This document shows, one piece after another, positions 8,485 to 16,722 of a stretch of DNA of 64,000 nucleotides. Under the pieces are notes generated by a model that was not told where the DNA came from, ran no database searches, and saw only the letters and a program-made list of their open reading frames with translations. A program made the translations under genes and the position numbers. This stretch comes from Kordia aestuariivivens (GTDB lineage: Bacteria; Bacteroidota; Bacteroidia; Flavobacteriales; Flavobacteriaceae). Position 1 is the stretch's first letter, and every line of letters starts with the position of its first letter. Location: assembly GCF_014397005.1 (NCBI RefSeq), contig NZ_JACGWS010000016.1:1-64000 (forward strand). The letters are read 5' to 3'.

Positions 8485-8937
8485 TTAAAGATTTCTATCG
8501 AGTAAGGTTCTATATTTTATTTCTTTCTTAATCTCTTTTATAATTGTAAATAGTTGTGTTTTTAGCATTTTATATTCTTCTAAGAATTGATCAATTTCAA
8601 TCGCTAATTTTTTGTGTACTTCTTTGTATTCTTTTTCTTCTTCAGGCTGATCAATATCATCCACTAAAACTTTGAGTTTCTTTTCGTGCGCAATTACCGC
8701 ATCAATAAGTATATTATTTTGCTTTTCGGATCGGTTGATGGCATCGACCATTTCTTTATCACTTGAAAAATCTTTAAACTCTAATAATTCAATCGTGTAT
8801 GTTTTGATGAGGTCTTCAAAAAAAAGATGTTCGTCTTTTACAAAATTCAATTCTGAAAGCCACGCAAGTGAAGCTTTGTGTATGTCTTCAGGACTTAACC
8901 ATTTTATATAATTTGCAGTTGTTTGTGTTGTTTTCAT
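8485..8937 (-). CDS. Hypothetical helical protein, first gene of a stress-type operon
   Basis: 150 residues, no signal peptide, predicted to be almost wholly helical. Residues 60-145 are rich in Glu/Lys/Leu with heptad-like spacing (HEKKLKVLVDDI, HKKLAIEIDQFLEEYKML), suggesting a coiled coil. I recognise no family. It is the first gene after the promoter at 8992-9034 (palindrome and perfect -7 element) and is followed by the two paralogous lipoprotein genes, so its product is expected to rise under the same conditions as the universal stress proteins. Confidence 0.7.
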   Translation of the reverse strand: MKTTQTTANYIKWLSPEDIHKASLAWLSELNFVKDEHLFFEDLIKTYTIELLEFKDFSSDKEMVDAINRSEKQNNILIDAVIAHEKKLKVLVDDIDQPEEEKEYKEVHKKLAIEIDQFLEEYKMLKTQLFTIIKEIKKEIKYRTLLDRNL

Positions 8938-8991
8938 AGGTTGTTTTTTTAGCTATTAAAGCAGAAAATAGTTAGACATTATTTTATACTT

Positions 8992-9034
8992 CAAAATTAC
9001 CGATGAAACCCAGGCGATACAATGATATATATCA
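8992..9034 (-). promoter_or_regulatory. Crp/FNR-like box plus -7 element, promoter of the 8937-7156 operon
   Basis: The box TGATATATATCA lies at 9023-9034. On the minus strand it is followed by exactly 23 nt and then TAATTTTG (8992-8999), a perfect TAnnTTTG -7 element. The centre of the box would be near -41, the class II activator position. Confidence 0.7.
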
Positions 9035-9084
9035 GCTTACTAAATTAAACAATGATTTTTTTTTGGATAGATTATTTATGGAAA

Positions 9085-10458
9085 TCAGACCATTACTTTT
9101 ACAACATCTGTCAATTTTGGAATGCTTGCGTCCCAATTGTATACATCTTTTATTTTGACTCTAAACGCATCTAAAGCGGTTGGTTCGCCATGAATTAGAT
9201 ATATTTTTTCAGGAATATTTTTAATCGTTTGCATCCAGTTTAGTAAATCTTTCTGATCGGCATGCGCCGATAAACTATCTACACTTTTGATGGTTGCTTT
9301 TACAGGATAATACTTCCCGAAAAATCGAATTTCATGAACACCTTCTTGCAATTGTCTGCCACGTGTTCCTTCTGCCTGATAGCCAACTAATAAAACGGTA
9401 GTTGATGGTTCGTCAATCAATTGTTGTAAATACGTAAGCACTCTTCCACCAGTAACCATTCCGCTACCAGCGATCACAATCTTAGAGCGTTTATCATCAA
9501 TCGTTTCCCAAGTTTCTTTGTACGATTGTACAATATTGATATGATTGCACATCGCGTTGCATTCTTCAGGCGATAGTTTGTGCCATTTTGGAAAACGTTT
9601 GAATACTTCCAACACATTTGCGCCCATCGGACTGTCTACAAAGATGGGAATGTTTGGAATTTTGTTCTTTTTGTAGAGTTTCCATAGAATGTACATCAAC
9701 GTTTGCAAACGTTCCACCGCAAAACTCGGAATGATTAGATTTCCTCTAGTGTGAATGATATTTTTTATGATTGTAGTCAATATTTCTTCTACATCTTCTT
9801 CAGGATGTAATTTATTGCCGTACGTACTTTCTATAAACAAAAAATCTGCCCATTCAGGTGTTTTTGGATCGCTTAATAAATAGTCGTTTTGGCGTCCAAT
9901 ATCTCCCGAAAATACAAATCGTTTTGCATTAATATCCAATTCTATAAATGTAGCTCCAATGATATGCCCGTTGTATTGAAATCGATAGGAGATATGTTCT
10001 GATAAGGAAATCCATTTGGATTCAATTTCTACTTGAAATAATTGGAGTGTTTTTGTAACATCGTCCAACGTGTAAAAAGGCAATGCAGGATGGTGTTTTG
10101 AATACTGTTCTTTGTTTGCTTTTTTAGCTTCTTCTTCATGAATTTTAGCACTGTCTCTTAGAATAATTTCAGCAATGGCTAAGGTTGGCGCTGTACCAAT
10201 AATTTTCCCGCGAAACCCTTGTTGGAACAAACGTGGCAAATATCCAACATGATCTAAATGTCCGTGTGTGAGTAAAACGACATCAATAGCGGCGACATCT
10301 ACAGGAAGATCGCACCAATTGAGTTCTCGGAGTTCTTTGAGTCCTTGAAACATACCACAATCAATCAAAATAATTTTTTCTGAGGTTTCAATAAGAAACT
10401 TAGATCCCGTAACGACACCAGCAGCGCCTAAAAAGTTGATGTTTACAAATTTATCCAT
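9085..10458 (-). CDS. MBL-fold beta-CASP hydrolase (RNA-processing exonuclease-like)
   Basis: 457 residues. The metallo-beta-lactamase zinc motif is T-H65-G-H67-L-D69-H70. Further metal ligands lie near FSGDIGR (about 205) and SAHAD, with a closing LIHGEP segment. The GSGMVTGGRVL and LVGYQAEGTRGR segments are typical of the beta-CASP subfamily (CPSF73/RNase J-like, KH-less type). Family members are nucleases acting on RNA. In this context, beside a ribosome-hibernation factor and universal stress proteins, it may work in RNA turnover under energy limitation. It is the last gene of a four-gene operon starting at the USP gene at 12670; the gap to the gene upstream is 9 nt. Confidence 0.9.
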   Translation of the reverse strand: MDKFVNINFLGAAGVVTGSKFLIETSEKIILIDCGMFQGLKELRELNWCDLPVDVAAIDVVLLTHGHLDHVGYLPRLFQQGFRGKIIGTAPTLAIAEIILRDSAKIHEEEAKKANKEQYSKHHPALPFYTLDDVTKTLQLFQVEIESKWISLSEHISYRFQYNGHIIGATFIELDINAKRFVFSGDIGRQNDYLLSDPKTPEWADFLFIESTYGNKLHPEEDVEEILTTIIKNIIHTRGNLIIPSFAVERLQTLMYILWKLYKKNKIPNIPIFVDSPMGANVLEVFKRFPKWHKLSPEECNAMCNHINIVQSYKETWETIDDKRSKIVIAGSGMVTGGRVLTYLQQLIDEPSTTVLLVGYQAEGTRGRQLQEGVHEIRFFGKYYPVKATIKSVDSLSAHADQKDLLNWMQTIKNIPEKIYLIHGEPTALDAFRVKIKDVYNWDASIPKLTDVVKVMV

Positions 10459-10467
10459 GGTAGTTAA

Positions 10468-11319
10468 TTAGTGATTTTTTATGCCACATAGTTGTGATAT
10501 TTCATGAAAAATCTTTTGTTGTCGTATTTCGGAAACATTCAAGTGATCTAAAAAGAATTTGTCATGCAACAATTCTCTGCAAAGCACAATATCTCTACTA
10601 AGTAAAAACTGTTTTTCTCTTTTGGTGAGTAATGTTGATACTGTAATTGGATATAATCCCAAGCGATCAATTCGATCTTTTAAACCTTCATTTTGCGGAT
10701 AATCCCAACTCAATAAATACAAACCAGCACAGTTTCCATATTTTAAAGCATCTTCTGTAAATCGTGTATTGGTCACAACCCAACCTTTGGTTAATGACGT
10801 TTCATTTTTTGGATTTGCATTCCAATGTGTTTTTACATCTTGATAGCGTGAGTGTATGTACAACGGCACTTTTACGTTACACGTAATTCCTTGTTCACTA
10901 TGAAATTTACATTCAATCACTGTGGTTTCATTATTTTTAGTTACAATGACATCAATTTCGTGCGTGACACATTTTCCTTGCAAAAATTGACCAACTTCAG
11001 CTGTATAGCCCGAATATTTTAACACAGCACTCACAAAACGTTCAAAAGGAAATCCGGTAGGACCTAATTCATAAATTGCTTTTTTGAGCTTGTATTTTGA
11101 AGCTAAATAACTTTTTTTCTTTTTTAATAAAGCAAACGCTCTGTTGTAGATTTCTTTGGTCGAAATTCCTTGGTATAATTCATCACGTACTTTATCTACA
11201 ATATGCTGAATTAACGCATCATCTGCGCCAGTTCTTTTTAAGGAAGAACGCAGCTTGTTGAATGAGAATTTCACTTTTTTGCCAGATGCTTTTGTAATGA
11301 TTAGCGATGTGTCTTCCAT
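10468..11319 (-). CDS. ATP-cone domain fused to PD-(D/E)xK (Mrr-like) nuclease domain
   Basis: From ATG 11319 it has 283 residues; a start at 11379 would add 20 residues of poor sequence. Residues 5-90 form an ATP-cone (ITKASGKKVKFSFNKL, then a helical RSSLKRTGADD region), the nucleotide-sensing module of ribonucleotide reductase and NrdR. Residues 93-190 resemble a type IV restriction/Mrr-like endonuclease, with D123 (EIDVIV) and E136-C-K138 as a plausible PD-(D/E)xK site. The combination suggests a nuclease gated by nucleotide level. It sits between an eRF1-like gene and an MBL hydrolase gene in the same operon. Its target is unknown, and no methyltransferase partner is present. Confidence 0.75.
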   Translation of the reverse strand: MEDTSLIITKASGKKVKFSFNKLRSSLKRTGADDALIQHIVDKVRDELYQGISTKEIYNRAFALLKKKKSYLASKYKLKKAIYELGPTGFPFERFVSAVLKYSGYTAEVGQFLQGKCVTHEIDVIVTKNNETTVIECKFHSEQGITCNVKVPLYIHSRYQDVKTHWNANPKNETSLTKGWVVTNTRFTEDALKYGNCAGLYLLSWDYPQNEGLKDRIDRLGLYPITVSTLLTKREKQFLLSRDIVLCRELLHDKFFLDHLNVSEIRQQKIFHEISQLCGIKNH

Positions 11320-11398
11320 TTGTTTGTTGTAAAAAAAACTGCCAATACAATATTGTTTTTGACAGTTTTTTTGATTCAAATTAGTTTCCAGAAATTAT

Positions 11399-11806
11399 TT
11401 AATTCGATTTAAAAAAATCTTTTACCAAAGCTTTCACTTGATTATCCGTCATGCTATCTGCTTTTTTGATGCCTTTTATTTTTGTGCTTAAATCCTTATG
11501 ATTTTCTTGTAATTCCTTACTGAATTTTTCATTAGTTCCAGCAGGTCCAAAAATAGCCAACGCTTCTGTATCCTTAATTTCAGCAGCAATTTCTTTAAAA
11601 TAGTTTTTCATTTGATGCTTCTCTCGTTCTAAATATTTACGATCCTGAACAACATCTTGTGGACCGCCTTTTAGTCGTGTTCCCGAACCGCCATGCGGAT
11701 GAAAATTCTCAATCTTTGAAAGAATGGTTTGTAGTGTTTCTTGTTCGTTTTCTAAGGTTACAATAAGTGCTTTGTACTTATCTAGCCAAATGCCTGTCTT
11801 TTTCAT
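11399..11806 (-). CDS. eRF1/baeRF-like small protein
   Basis: 135 residues, soluble. It begins with MKKTGIWLDKYKALIVTL, the strand pattern of host-attachment/eRF1-like proteins. A basic GTRLKGGPQDVVQDRKYLER region follows, then ALAIFGPAGTNEKF (about residues 92-105), which resembles the core strand and loop of archaeo-eukaryotic release-factor-related proteins in bacteria. Such proteins are thought to act at the ribosome, which fits the USP/hibernation-factor setting, but no peptidyl-hydrolysis GGQ motif is present. It is the second gene of the operon, 12 nt after the USP gene. The assignment rests on pattern only. Confidence 0.5.
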   Translation of the reverse strand: MKKTGIWLDKYKALIVTLENEQETLQTILSKIENFHPHGGSGTRLKGGPQDVVQDRKYLEREKHQMKNYFKEIAAEIKDTEALAIFGPAGTNEKFSKELQENHKDLSTKIKGIKKADSMTDNQVKALVKDFFKSN

Positions 11807-11818
11807 GAGCTGTATGTT

Positions 11819-12670
11819 TTAGTTTCTTAAATCGTGTAGTACCAATACGGGAACTTTAAAAAAAGTAACTTCTTTTACCAACGGATTTGTTAAAATACTT
11901 CCGAAAAACGAGTGTTTCTTATTGATAAAAGCTACCATGTCACTATCTCTACTATCTACAAAAATGTTTATGGCATCATTTATAGAATTGAGTGGTAAGG
12001 TGTGAAACGAGTAGGTATTGTCTTCAAAAATTTCTTTTAGTAATTCTTGACGCTCTTTTTGACTTTTGTTTAATTCCCTATCTGAAATGTGTAAAACCGC
12101 AATATTCGCATTGCATTTTTTTGCAATTGATGTTACGTATTGCAATTCTCTTCGTTTGTAATGTGTTTTATAACTTGTTGGAAATACAATTTCTTTGGGT
12201 AGCTCATGCGGAGCATTTTCAGGAACAGCCAATACAGGGCAATTGCGCACTTTTTCCATGGTATAAATGGCTACACTTCCAAAAACAGCATCTTTTCTGT
12301 TTGATTCTCCTTTTGTTCCCATGATGACAATTTCTATATCTTTTTCCTCCACCACATTTTTAATGGCTTCCACGACATCATTAAATTTAGAAATAATCTT
12401 AAATGTATGTTGTGAATGCTCAGAAGCGCTCATCTTCAGTAAATCGACCACGTTTGCTAATTCTTTTTCAGAGGCAGCTTTTGCGGTTTCATAAGATTCG
12501 CTTCCTTCCACCATATTGAATAAACTATCCATTAGGTTTTTAGGTGCAGAAAATACATTCAAAAGGTAAAAATCACAGACTTCATCTTCATATAATCGTG
12601 TTGCATATTTTATGGCAAGCCATGCATTTTTTGAGAAATCGGTAGGTACTAATATTTTATGTCTCATCAT
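11819..12670 (-). CDS. Universal stress protein, two tandem Usp domains
   Basis: From ATG 12670 (or the adjacent ATG 12667) it has about 283 residues; the longer frame up to 12712 would run back through the promoter region. Domain 1 starts with KILVPTDFSKNA and carries the ATP-loop signature MGTKG plus FGSVA (about residues 110-130). Domain 2 starts near PKEIVFPTSYKTHYK and is degenerate. Tandem-Usp proteins are cytoplasmic and generally bind ATP or dimerise under stress or starvation. This gene heads the operon with eRF1-like, ATP-cone nuclease and MBL genes and has its own Crp/FNR-like promoter. Confidence 0.9.
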   Translation of the reverse strand: MMRHKILVPTDFSKNAWLAIKYATRLYEDEVCDFYLLNVFSAPKNLMDSLFNMVEGSESYETAKAASEKELANVVDLLKMSASEHSQHTFKIISKFNDVVEAIKNVVEEKDIEIVIMGTKGESNRKDAVFGSVAIYTMEKVRNCPVLAVPENAPHELPKEIVFPTSYKTHYKRRELQYVTSIAKKCNANIAVLHISDRELNKSQKERQELLKEIFEDNTYSFHTLPLNSINDAINIFVDSRDSDMVAFINKKHSFFGSILTNPLVKEVTFFKVPVLVLHDLRN

Positions 12671-12690
12671 GATTAATTTTAGGTTATGTA

Positions 12691-12733
12691 TTAAAATACA
12701 AGACTTTAGCAATAAATCCTATGATATAAATCA
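12691..12733 (-). promoter_or_regulatory. Crp/FNR-like box plus -7 element upstream of USP gene at 12670
   Basis: Box TGATATAAATCA at 12722-12733; 23 nt further on the minus strand is TATTTTAA (12691-12698), a weak match to TAnnTTTG. The box ends 51 nt before ATG 12670. Confidence 0.6.
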
Positions 12734-12735
12734 GC

Positions 12736-13563
12736 TTACTCTGGAATCACCATGAATGGAATTTTAAGATGAAAACCTATTTTTTTGATGACAGGTTCAT
12801 GCGTGATACTTTCTATAAAACTGTGTGAGTAATATACCATTGCTAAGATGTCTATTTCAAGTTCTTCTATACAATCATTGATCTCCTTTGATTTGCTTGC
12901 ATACGTTGGAATCCAGTGAAAACTGTGTACATGATTTTTTAGATATTGCCTCAGTGTTGTTAAGTTCTTTTCTTGACGATCAGTTAATTTATCTTCTTTA
13001 TTGATATGAATCACTCTAATTGTTGCGTTGTATAGATCAGCTAATCTTTTTAGAAAATGTAATTCTTTGGCATCACAATACCTGTTGAAATCAGTTGGAA
13101 AAGCAATCTGTTTTGGAACTACAAATTCGTAATTATCAGGAATTGCCAACACAGGGCATTTTTTCACCTTTTTAAACATTTTTGTGGTATTGCTTCCAAA
13201 AAGAATGCCTTTTGCACCTGTTGCGCCTTTTGTTCCCATTGCCACCAAATCAATAGCATATTTATCAATGGCACCTTCAATGGCATCATCTAAATTTCCT
13301 AAACTTAAAAGAATTTCAAATTCATGATTGCCGTTTGCGTTTGTTTCTTCTAATTGTGCCTTTAATTTTAATAAATCATTTTTGGCATTATCACGCATTG
13401 TTGTTAGCAATTTATTGGAAAAACTTGAAATCCTGGAGGCTTTCAATTGCGTAGCGTTTAAGAGATAAATTGTGCAAGTTTCGTTTGCATATAACTTTAA
13501 GGTATATACAATTGCGTTCCATGCATTGTCTGAAAAATCGGTTGGTAAAAGGATATTTGTCAT
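12736..13563 (-). CDS. Universal stress protein, two tandem Usp domains
   Basis: ATG 13563 (TNILLPTDFSDNAWNA) is chosen because the upstream alternative at 13602 lies across the promoter spacer. 275 residues. Domain 1 has MGTKGATGAKG and FGSNTTKM, a good ATP-binding loop of the G-x2-G-x9-G(S/T) type. Domain 2 begins at PKQIAFPTDFNRY and lacks the glycine loop. It is about as similar to the other USPs here as they are to each other, pointing to old tandem duplication. Single-gene unit under its own Crp/FNR-like promoter. Confidence 0.9.
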   Translation of the reverse strand: MTNILLPTDFSDNAWNAIVYTLKLYANETCTIYLLNATQLKASRISSFSNKLLTTMRDNAKNDLLKLKAQLEETNANGNHEFEILLSLGNLDDAIEGAIDKYAIDLVAMGTKGATGAKGILFGSNTTKMFKKVKKCPVLAIPDNYEFVVPKQIAFPTDFNRYCDAKELHFLKRLADLYNATIRVIHINKEDKLTDRQEKNLTTLRQYLKNHVHSFHWIPTYASKSKEINDCIEELEIDILAMVYYSHSFIESITHEPVIKKIGFHLKIPFMVIPE

Positions 13564-13587
13564 TGTCTTCACTTTTAATGGATAGCT

Positions 13588-13630
13588 TAAATTTAAGATC
13601 ATAAAACACGATGTACTATGATATAAATCA
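13588..13630 (-). promoter_or_regulatory. Crp/FNR-like box plus -7 element upstream of USP gene at 13563
   Basis: Box TGATATAAATCA at 13619-13630; after 23 nt on the minus strand comes TAAATTTA (13588-13595), one mismatch to TAnnTTTG. The box lies 55 nt before ATG 13563 and only 9 nt past the stop of the preceding gene. Confidence 0.65.
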
Positions 13631-13639
13631 GTTTTGAAA

Positions 13640-14482
13640 TTATGCTTTTGCAGGAATTACTAAAAACGGAATGTTTAAGTGAAATCCTATTTTTTTAACT
13701 TTAGAACCGAAAAACAAGTTTTCAAAAAACGAATGTTTATTATTTATCATTGCCAATAAATTTATCCTCGATTTTGATTGAAATTCAGTAATTGATTTGG
13801 CAACATTGGTATCATGAACGGTATGAAATAAATGTGCAGTATTTTTAAAAAACACAGCTAATGTTTCCTTGTTCAATTTTTGTCCGATGGTTAATTCATC
13901 AGTGTGCGTTACATGTAAAATATTGATTCTTGAATGGTGTAATGTGGCAATATCTTTAATGAATTGGAGATGTTTTTCTTGAAAACTAATTTCGTAATCA
14001 GAAGGAAATAATAGTTCGTGTGGTTCTTCAAAAGCAAAATTATTCGGAATTGCCAATAAAGGACATTTTGCATCTTTTAGTACGTGTATTGTATTAGTGC
14101 CAAATAAAATCCCTTTTAATCCTGAAGCACCTTGCGTTCCCATAACAATCAAATCCATGGCGCCTTCTTCTTGTAAATCATTAATTTCTGTCACCAACAT
14201 ATTAAATGATGATTTTTGAGTGAACGTATGTTTTGGATTCGGAAATTCCAATTCAATTTTTCGTTGCATCGTGTTTAATCCAGTTATTGAAGCTTCTTTC
14301 ATTGCATCTATAAGTCCAAATTGAGCTGAACCGACTTCCATGTATTCTACCTGATAAATAATTGGTGTATACGTGTTTAGTAAGATGAAGTTACATTCTT
14401 GCTCTTTAAACAATTGAACAGCATAGAATATAGCATTCAATGAATTGTCTGAAAAATCGGTTGGTAAAAGGATGTTTATCAT
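13640..14482 (-). CDS. Universal stress protein, two tandem Usp domains
   Basis: 280 residues starting MINILLPTDFSDNSLNA. Domain 1 carries MGTQGASGLKG and FGTNTIH, the nucleotide-binding loop; domain 2 starts at PHELLFPSDYEIS without the loop. Insertions in the first domain (a TPIIYQVEYMEVG stretch) set it apart from its neighbours. It starts 24 nt after the stop of the USP gene at 14507-15355 and has no palindrome of its own, so it should be the second gene of that operon. Confidence 0.9.
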   Translation of the reverse strand: MINILLPTDFSDNSLNAIFYAVQLFKEQECNFILLNTYTPIIYQVEYMEVGSAQFGLIDAMKEASITGLNTMQRKIELEFPNPKHTFTQKSSFNMLVTEINDLQEEGAMDLIVMGTQGASGLKGILFGTNTIHVLKDAKCPLLAIPNNFAFEEPHELLFPSDYEISFQEKHLQFIKDIATLHHSRINILHVTHTDELTIGQKLNKETLAVFFKNTAHLFHTVHDTNVAKSITEFQSKSRINLLAMINNKHSFFENLFFGSKVKKIGFHLNIPFLVIPAKA

Positions 14483-14506
14483 GATCGTTATTTTTAAATG
14501 AAACTA

Positions 14507-15355
14507 TTAATCGCGGCGCACATTTTGGAGTGCCAAAAATGGAATATCTATATATAAACTCAGCTTTTTTATGGTAGATTGCAGTAATATATCTTCCAAA
14601 AAAGAACGCCGTGTGTTTACCATTACGAGCATATCAATGGCGTTTTCTTTGATGTAGGTATAAATTGCGTTGCTAATGCTTGTGTTGTTTGTCGTTTTAA
14701 AGTTGAGTGTATTTTTACACAATTCATCTCTTAAAAATTGCTGATTATCTTCTTGTCGGATTGATAACTTTCCACTTTTAGAAACGTGCAACATGTCAAT
14801 GGTAGCTTTGTATTTAGAAGCCATTTCACACACCAACTTTAATTCTCTTCGTTTGTATGGAATCATATAATTTGTGGGAAATAAAATATGTCTTGGTGGC
14901 GTATACGTATAATTTTCAGGAATTGCCAATACTGGCGATTGCACATATTTTAAGACTTGTAACGTGTTGCTTCCAAAGGTGAATTTCCGATCGTTGGTTT
15001 GTCCGCGCGTTCCCATGACGATGCAATCAATATTCTCCCGATCGACAATAGAGTCAGATTCATCAATAAGTGTATTATTGGCAGAAACTATCGTATACGT
15101 ATGTCTTGGATTTGGAGAAATTTCATGTACAGCTTCTAATATTTCGTTTAATTGCTGTTCCGCTTTTGCACCTATAACTTCTGCAGCTTTCGCAACATTT
15201 TCTCTTTTCAGCAACGCGTTATCTGCATAAATTTCATCTTGATAGGTATGCATGATAAAAAACTCACTTCTATCATATTTGAATAATTCCAAAGCAAACT
15301 TTAATGCATTCATTGCATTCGCTGAAAAATCGGTAGGAACTAATATTTTTCTCAT
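14507..15355 (-). CDS. Universal stress protein, two tandem Usp domains
   Basis: 282 residues, start RKILVPTDFSANAMNA. Domain 1 retains MGTRGQTNDRK and FGSNTLQV as the ATP loop; domain 2 begins at PRHILFPTNYMIPYK. The phrase YKRRELK is shared with the USP at 11819-12670, marking these two as the closer pair. First gene of a two-gene USP operon with promoter at 15381-15423. Confidence 0.9.
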   Translation of the reverse strand: MRKILVPTDFSANAMNALKFALELFKYDRSEFFIMHTYQDEIYADNALLKRENVAKAAEVIGAKAEQQLNEILEAVHEISPNPRHTYTIVSANNTLIDESDSIVDRENIDCIVMGTRGQTNDRKFTFGSNTLQVLKYVQSPVLAIPENYTYTPPRHILFPTNYMIPYKRRELKLVCEMASKYKATIDMLHVSKSGKLSIRQEDNQQFLRDELCKNTLNFKTTNNTSISNAIYTYIKENAIDMLVMVNTRRSFLEDILLQSTIKKLSLYIDIPFLALQNVRRD

Positions 15356-15380
15356 TGCTGTATGATTTTAATTAGATATT

Positions 15381-15423
15381 TAAAAATACATTTCAGCATC
15401 GCGAAAAACTATGATATTTATCA
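15381..15423 (-). promoter_or_regulatory. Crp/FNR-like box plus -7 element upstream of USP gene at 15355
   Basis: Box TGATATTTATCA at 15412-15423, then 23 nt, then TATTTTTA at 15381-15388 on the minus strand (one mismatch to TAnnTTTG). The box ends 56 nt before the ATG. Confidence 0.65.
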
Positions 15424-15462
15424 GCTACAAAGAAGTAATCGCCTGATTTTAAAAAGAATTTT

Positions 15463-15765
15463 CTATAAATAAGGTTTTAAAGTACTTTTCCTTTTTTCAA
15501 GTTGTCTCTGTAAATCACTAATGGTATTTTTTACCGCTAATTCATAGTTTTTTTCATTTGAAGAAGCAAATATTCGCGGACCATTCAAGCTGAGTTCTAT
15601 TTCGCAGATATCGCCTTTTCCTTTGGGATCTTTTTCCTTTTTGAAAAATACCTCAGCACGAATTAACATACTATATTTTTGCGCCAATTTGTTTAGTTTT
15701 CCAGTGGTGTATTCAGTCATGGCTTCACTTGTTGCCATACCTATAAATTGAATATGTATTTTCAT
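15463..15765 (-). CDS. hpf: Ribosome hibernation promoting factor, short form
   Basis: 100 residues, the length of short HPF/RaiA proteins. The beta-alpha-beta-beta-beta-alpha pattern is visible: KIHIQFIG strand, a long helix (EAMTEYTTGKLNKLAQKY), strands RAEVFFKKE, CEIELSL and RIFASSNE, and a C-terminal helix (YELAVKNTISDLQRQLEKRK) with a basic tail. The protein binds the 30S mRNA/tRNA channel and stabilises inactive 70S/100S ribosomes. It follows the USP gene at 16635 by 12 nt and shares its promoter, so ribosome hibernation and USP synthesis are co-regulated. Confidence 0.85.
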   Translation of the reverse strand: MKIHIQFIGMATSEAMTEYTTGKLNKLAQKYSMLIRAEVFFKKEKDPKGKGDICEIELSLNGPRIFASSNEKNYELAVKNTISDLQRQLEKRKSTLKPYL

Positions 15766-15777
15766 TTGTATATAAAT

Positions 15778-16635
15778 TTAATAGTGTTGAACTTTATCAT
15801 GTAATACCAAAAATGGAATTGTAATGTGGTAGCTAATCTTTTCTACTTTAGAATGAAATAATATTTGTTGAAAATAATTTAGATTCTTAGCAACCATTAC
15901 CATCAAATCAATATCTCTGCTTTCTACAAAACATTGTATGGCATCTTCTACTTTGGTATTGGTTAAAAAATGCGAACTATATTCATATTCTTCAAATATT
16001 GCTTCTAACAATTCTTTATGTTCTTGTTGTTCAATGTTGAGTTTTTCATCTTTTTTATTAATATGAAGAATTCTAAGTGACGATTTTGTGTTTTTTAAAA
16101 TATCTGAAAGCGGTTGCAGTGTTCTAATATCATACGATAACGCATAATCGGTTGGAAAGGCAATTTCTTTTATGGTTTTGTATGTTGCCTTTTCAGGAAC
16201 GACTAATGTGGCACATTTTACTTTCGTAATTACGTCGCCTGTATTGCTACCAACAATATATTGCTTTAATCCTGATGCGCCTTTGGTTCCCATAGCAATC
16301 AGGTCAATATGCTTTTCTTCAACATGTTTCCGGATCGATTTTATGAAAAAATTGTAATCGGTGAGTGTATAAAATCGATGAAGTTTATTATTGGGAAACC
16401 CAGAAGAAACACGGATTAATAATTCTTTTAATTTCCTTTTTGCGGGTTTTGTATACAAATCTTCTATTGCTTCATAAGAAGGCAAATAGGGTACGTCTCC
16501 CGATGCTACAGTTCTTAACTCATTGACATGTAGTATGTAGAAATTGCAGGCAGTGTTTTTAAAAAAATTCAAGACATACTTAATAGCATTCCATGAATTT
16601 TCAGAGAAATCCGTGGGTAATAAAATATTCTTCAT
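15778..16635 (-). CDS. Universal stress protein, two tandem Usp domains
   Basis: 285 residues beginning KNILLPTDFSENSWNA. Domain 1 contains MGTKGASGLKQ and VGSNTGDV, consistent with nucleotide binding; domain 2 begins at IKEIAFPTDYALS. First gene of an operon with the hibernation factor. Its promoter has the only perfect TAnnTTTG among the USP genes but an imperfect box, a trade-off expected if both elements contribute to strength. Confidence 0.9.
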   Translation of the reverse strand: MKNILLPTDFSENSWNAIKYVLNFFKNTACNFYILHVNELRTVASGDVPYLPSYEAIEDLYTKPAKRKLKELLIRVSSGFPNNKLHRFYTLTDYNFFIKSIRKHVEEKHIDLIAMGTKGASGLKQYIVGSNTGDVITKVKCATLVVPEKATYKTIKEIAFPTDYALSYDIRTLQPLSDILKNTKSSLRILHINKKDEKLNIEQQEHKELLEAIFEEYEYSSHFLTNTKVEDAIQCFVESRDIDLMVMVAKNLNYFQQILFHSKVEKISYHITIPFLVLHDKVQHY

Positions 16636-16655
16636 TTAAGTTTTCCTTAGAGTAA

Positions 16656-16698
16656 CAAATCTAATTTGAAGTGTCCTTGTAAAATATGATATTGGTCA
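16656..16698 (-). promoter_or_regulatory. Crp/FNR-like box (one mismatch) plus perfect -7 element, USP-hpf operon
   Basis: Box TGATATTGGTCA at 16687-16698 (second half GTCA). On the minus strand, 23 nt later, is TAGATTTG at 16656-16663. The box is 51 nt before ATG 16635. Confidence 0.65.
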
Positions 16699-16722
16699 TA
16701 TTTTTGCTTAAAGTGAAAATTT

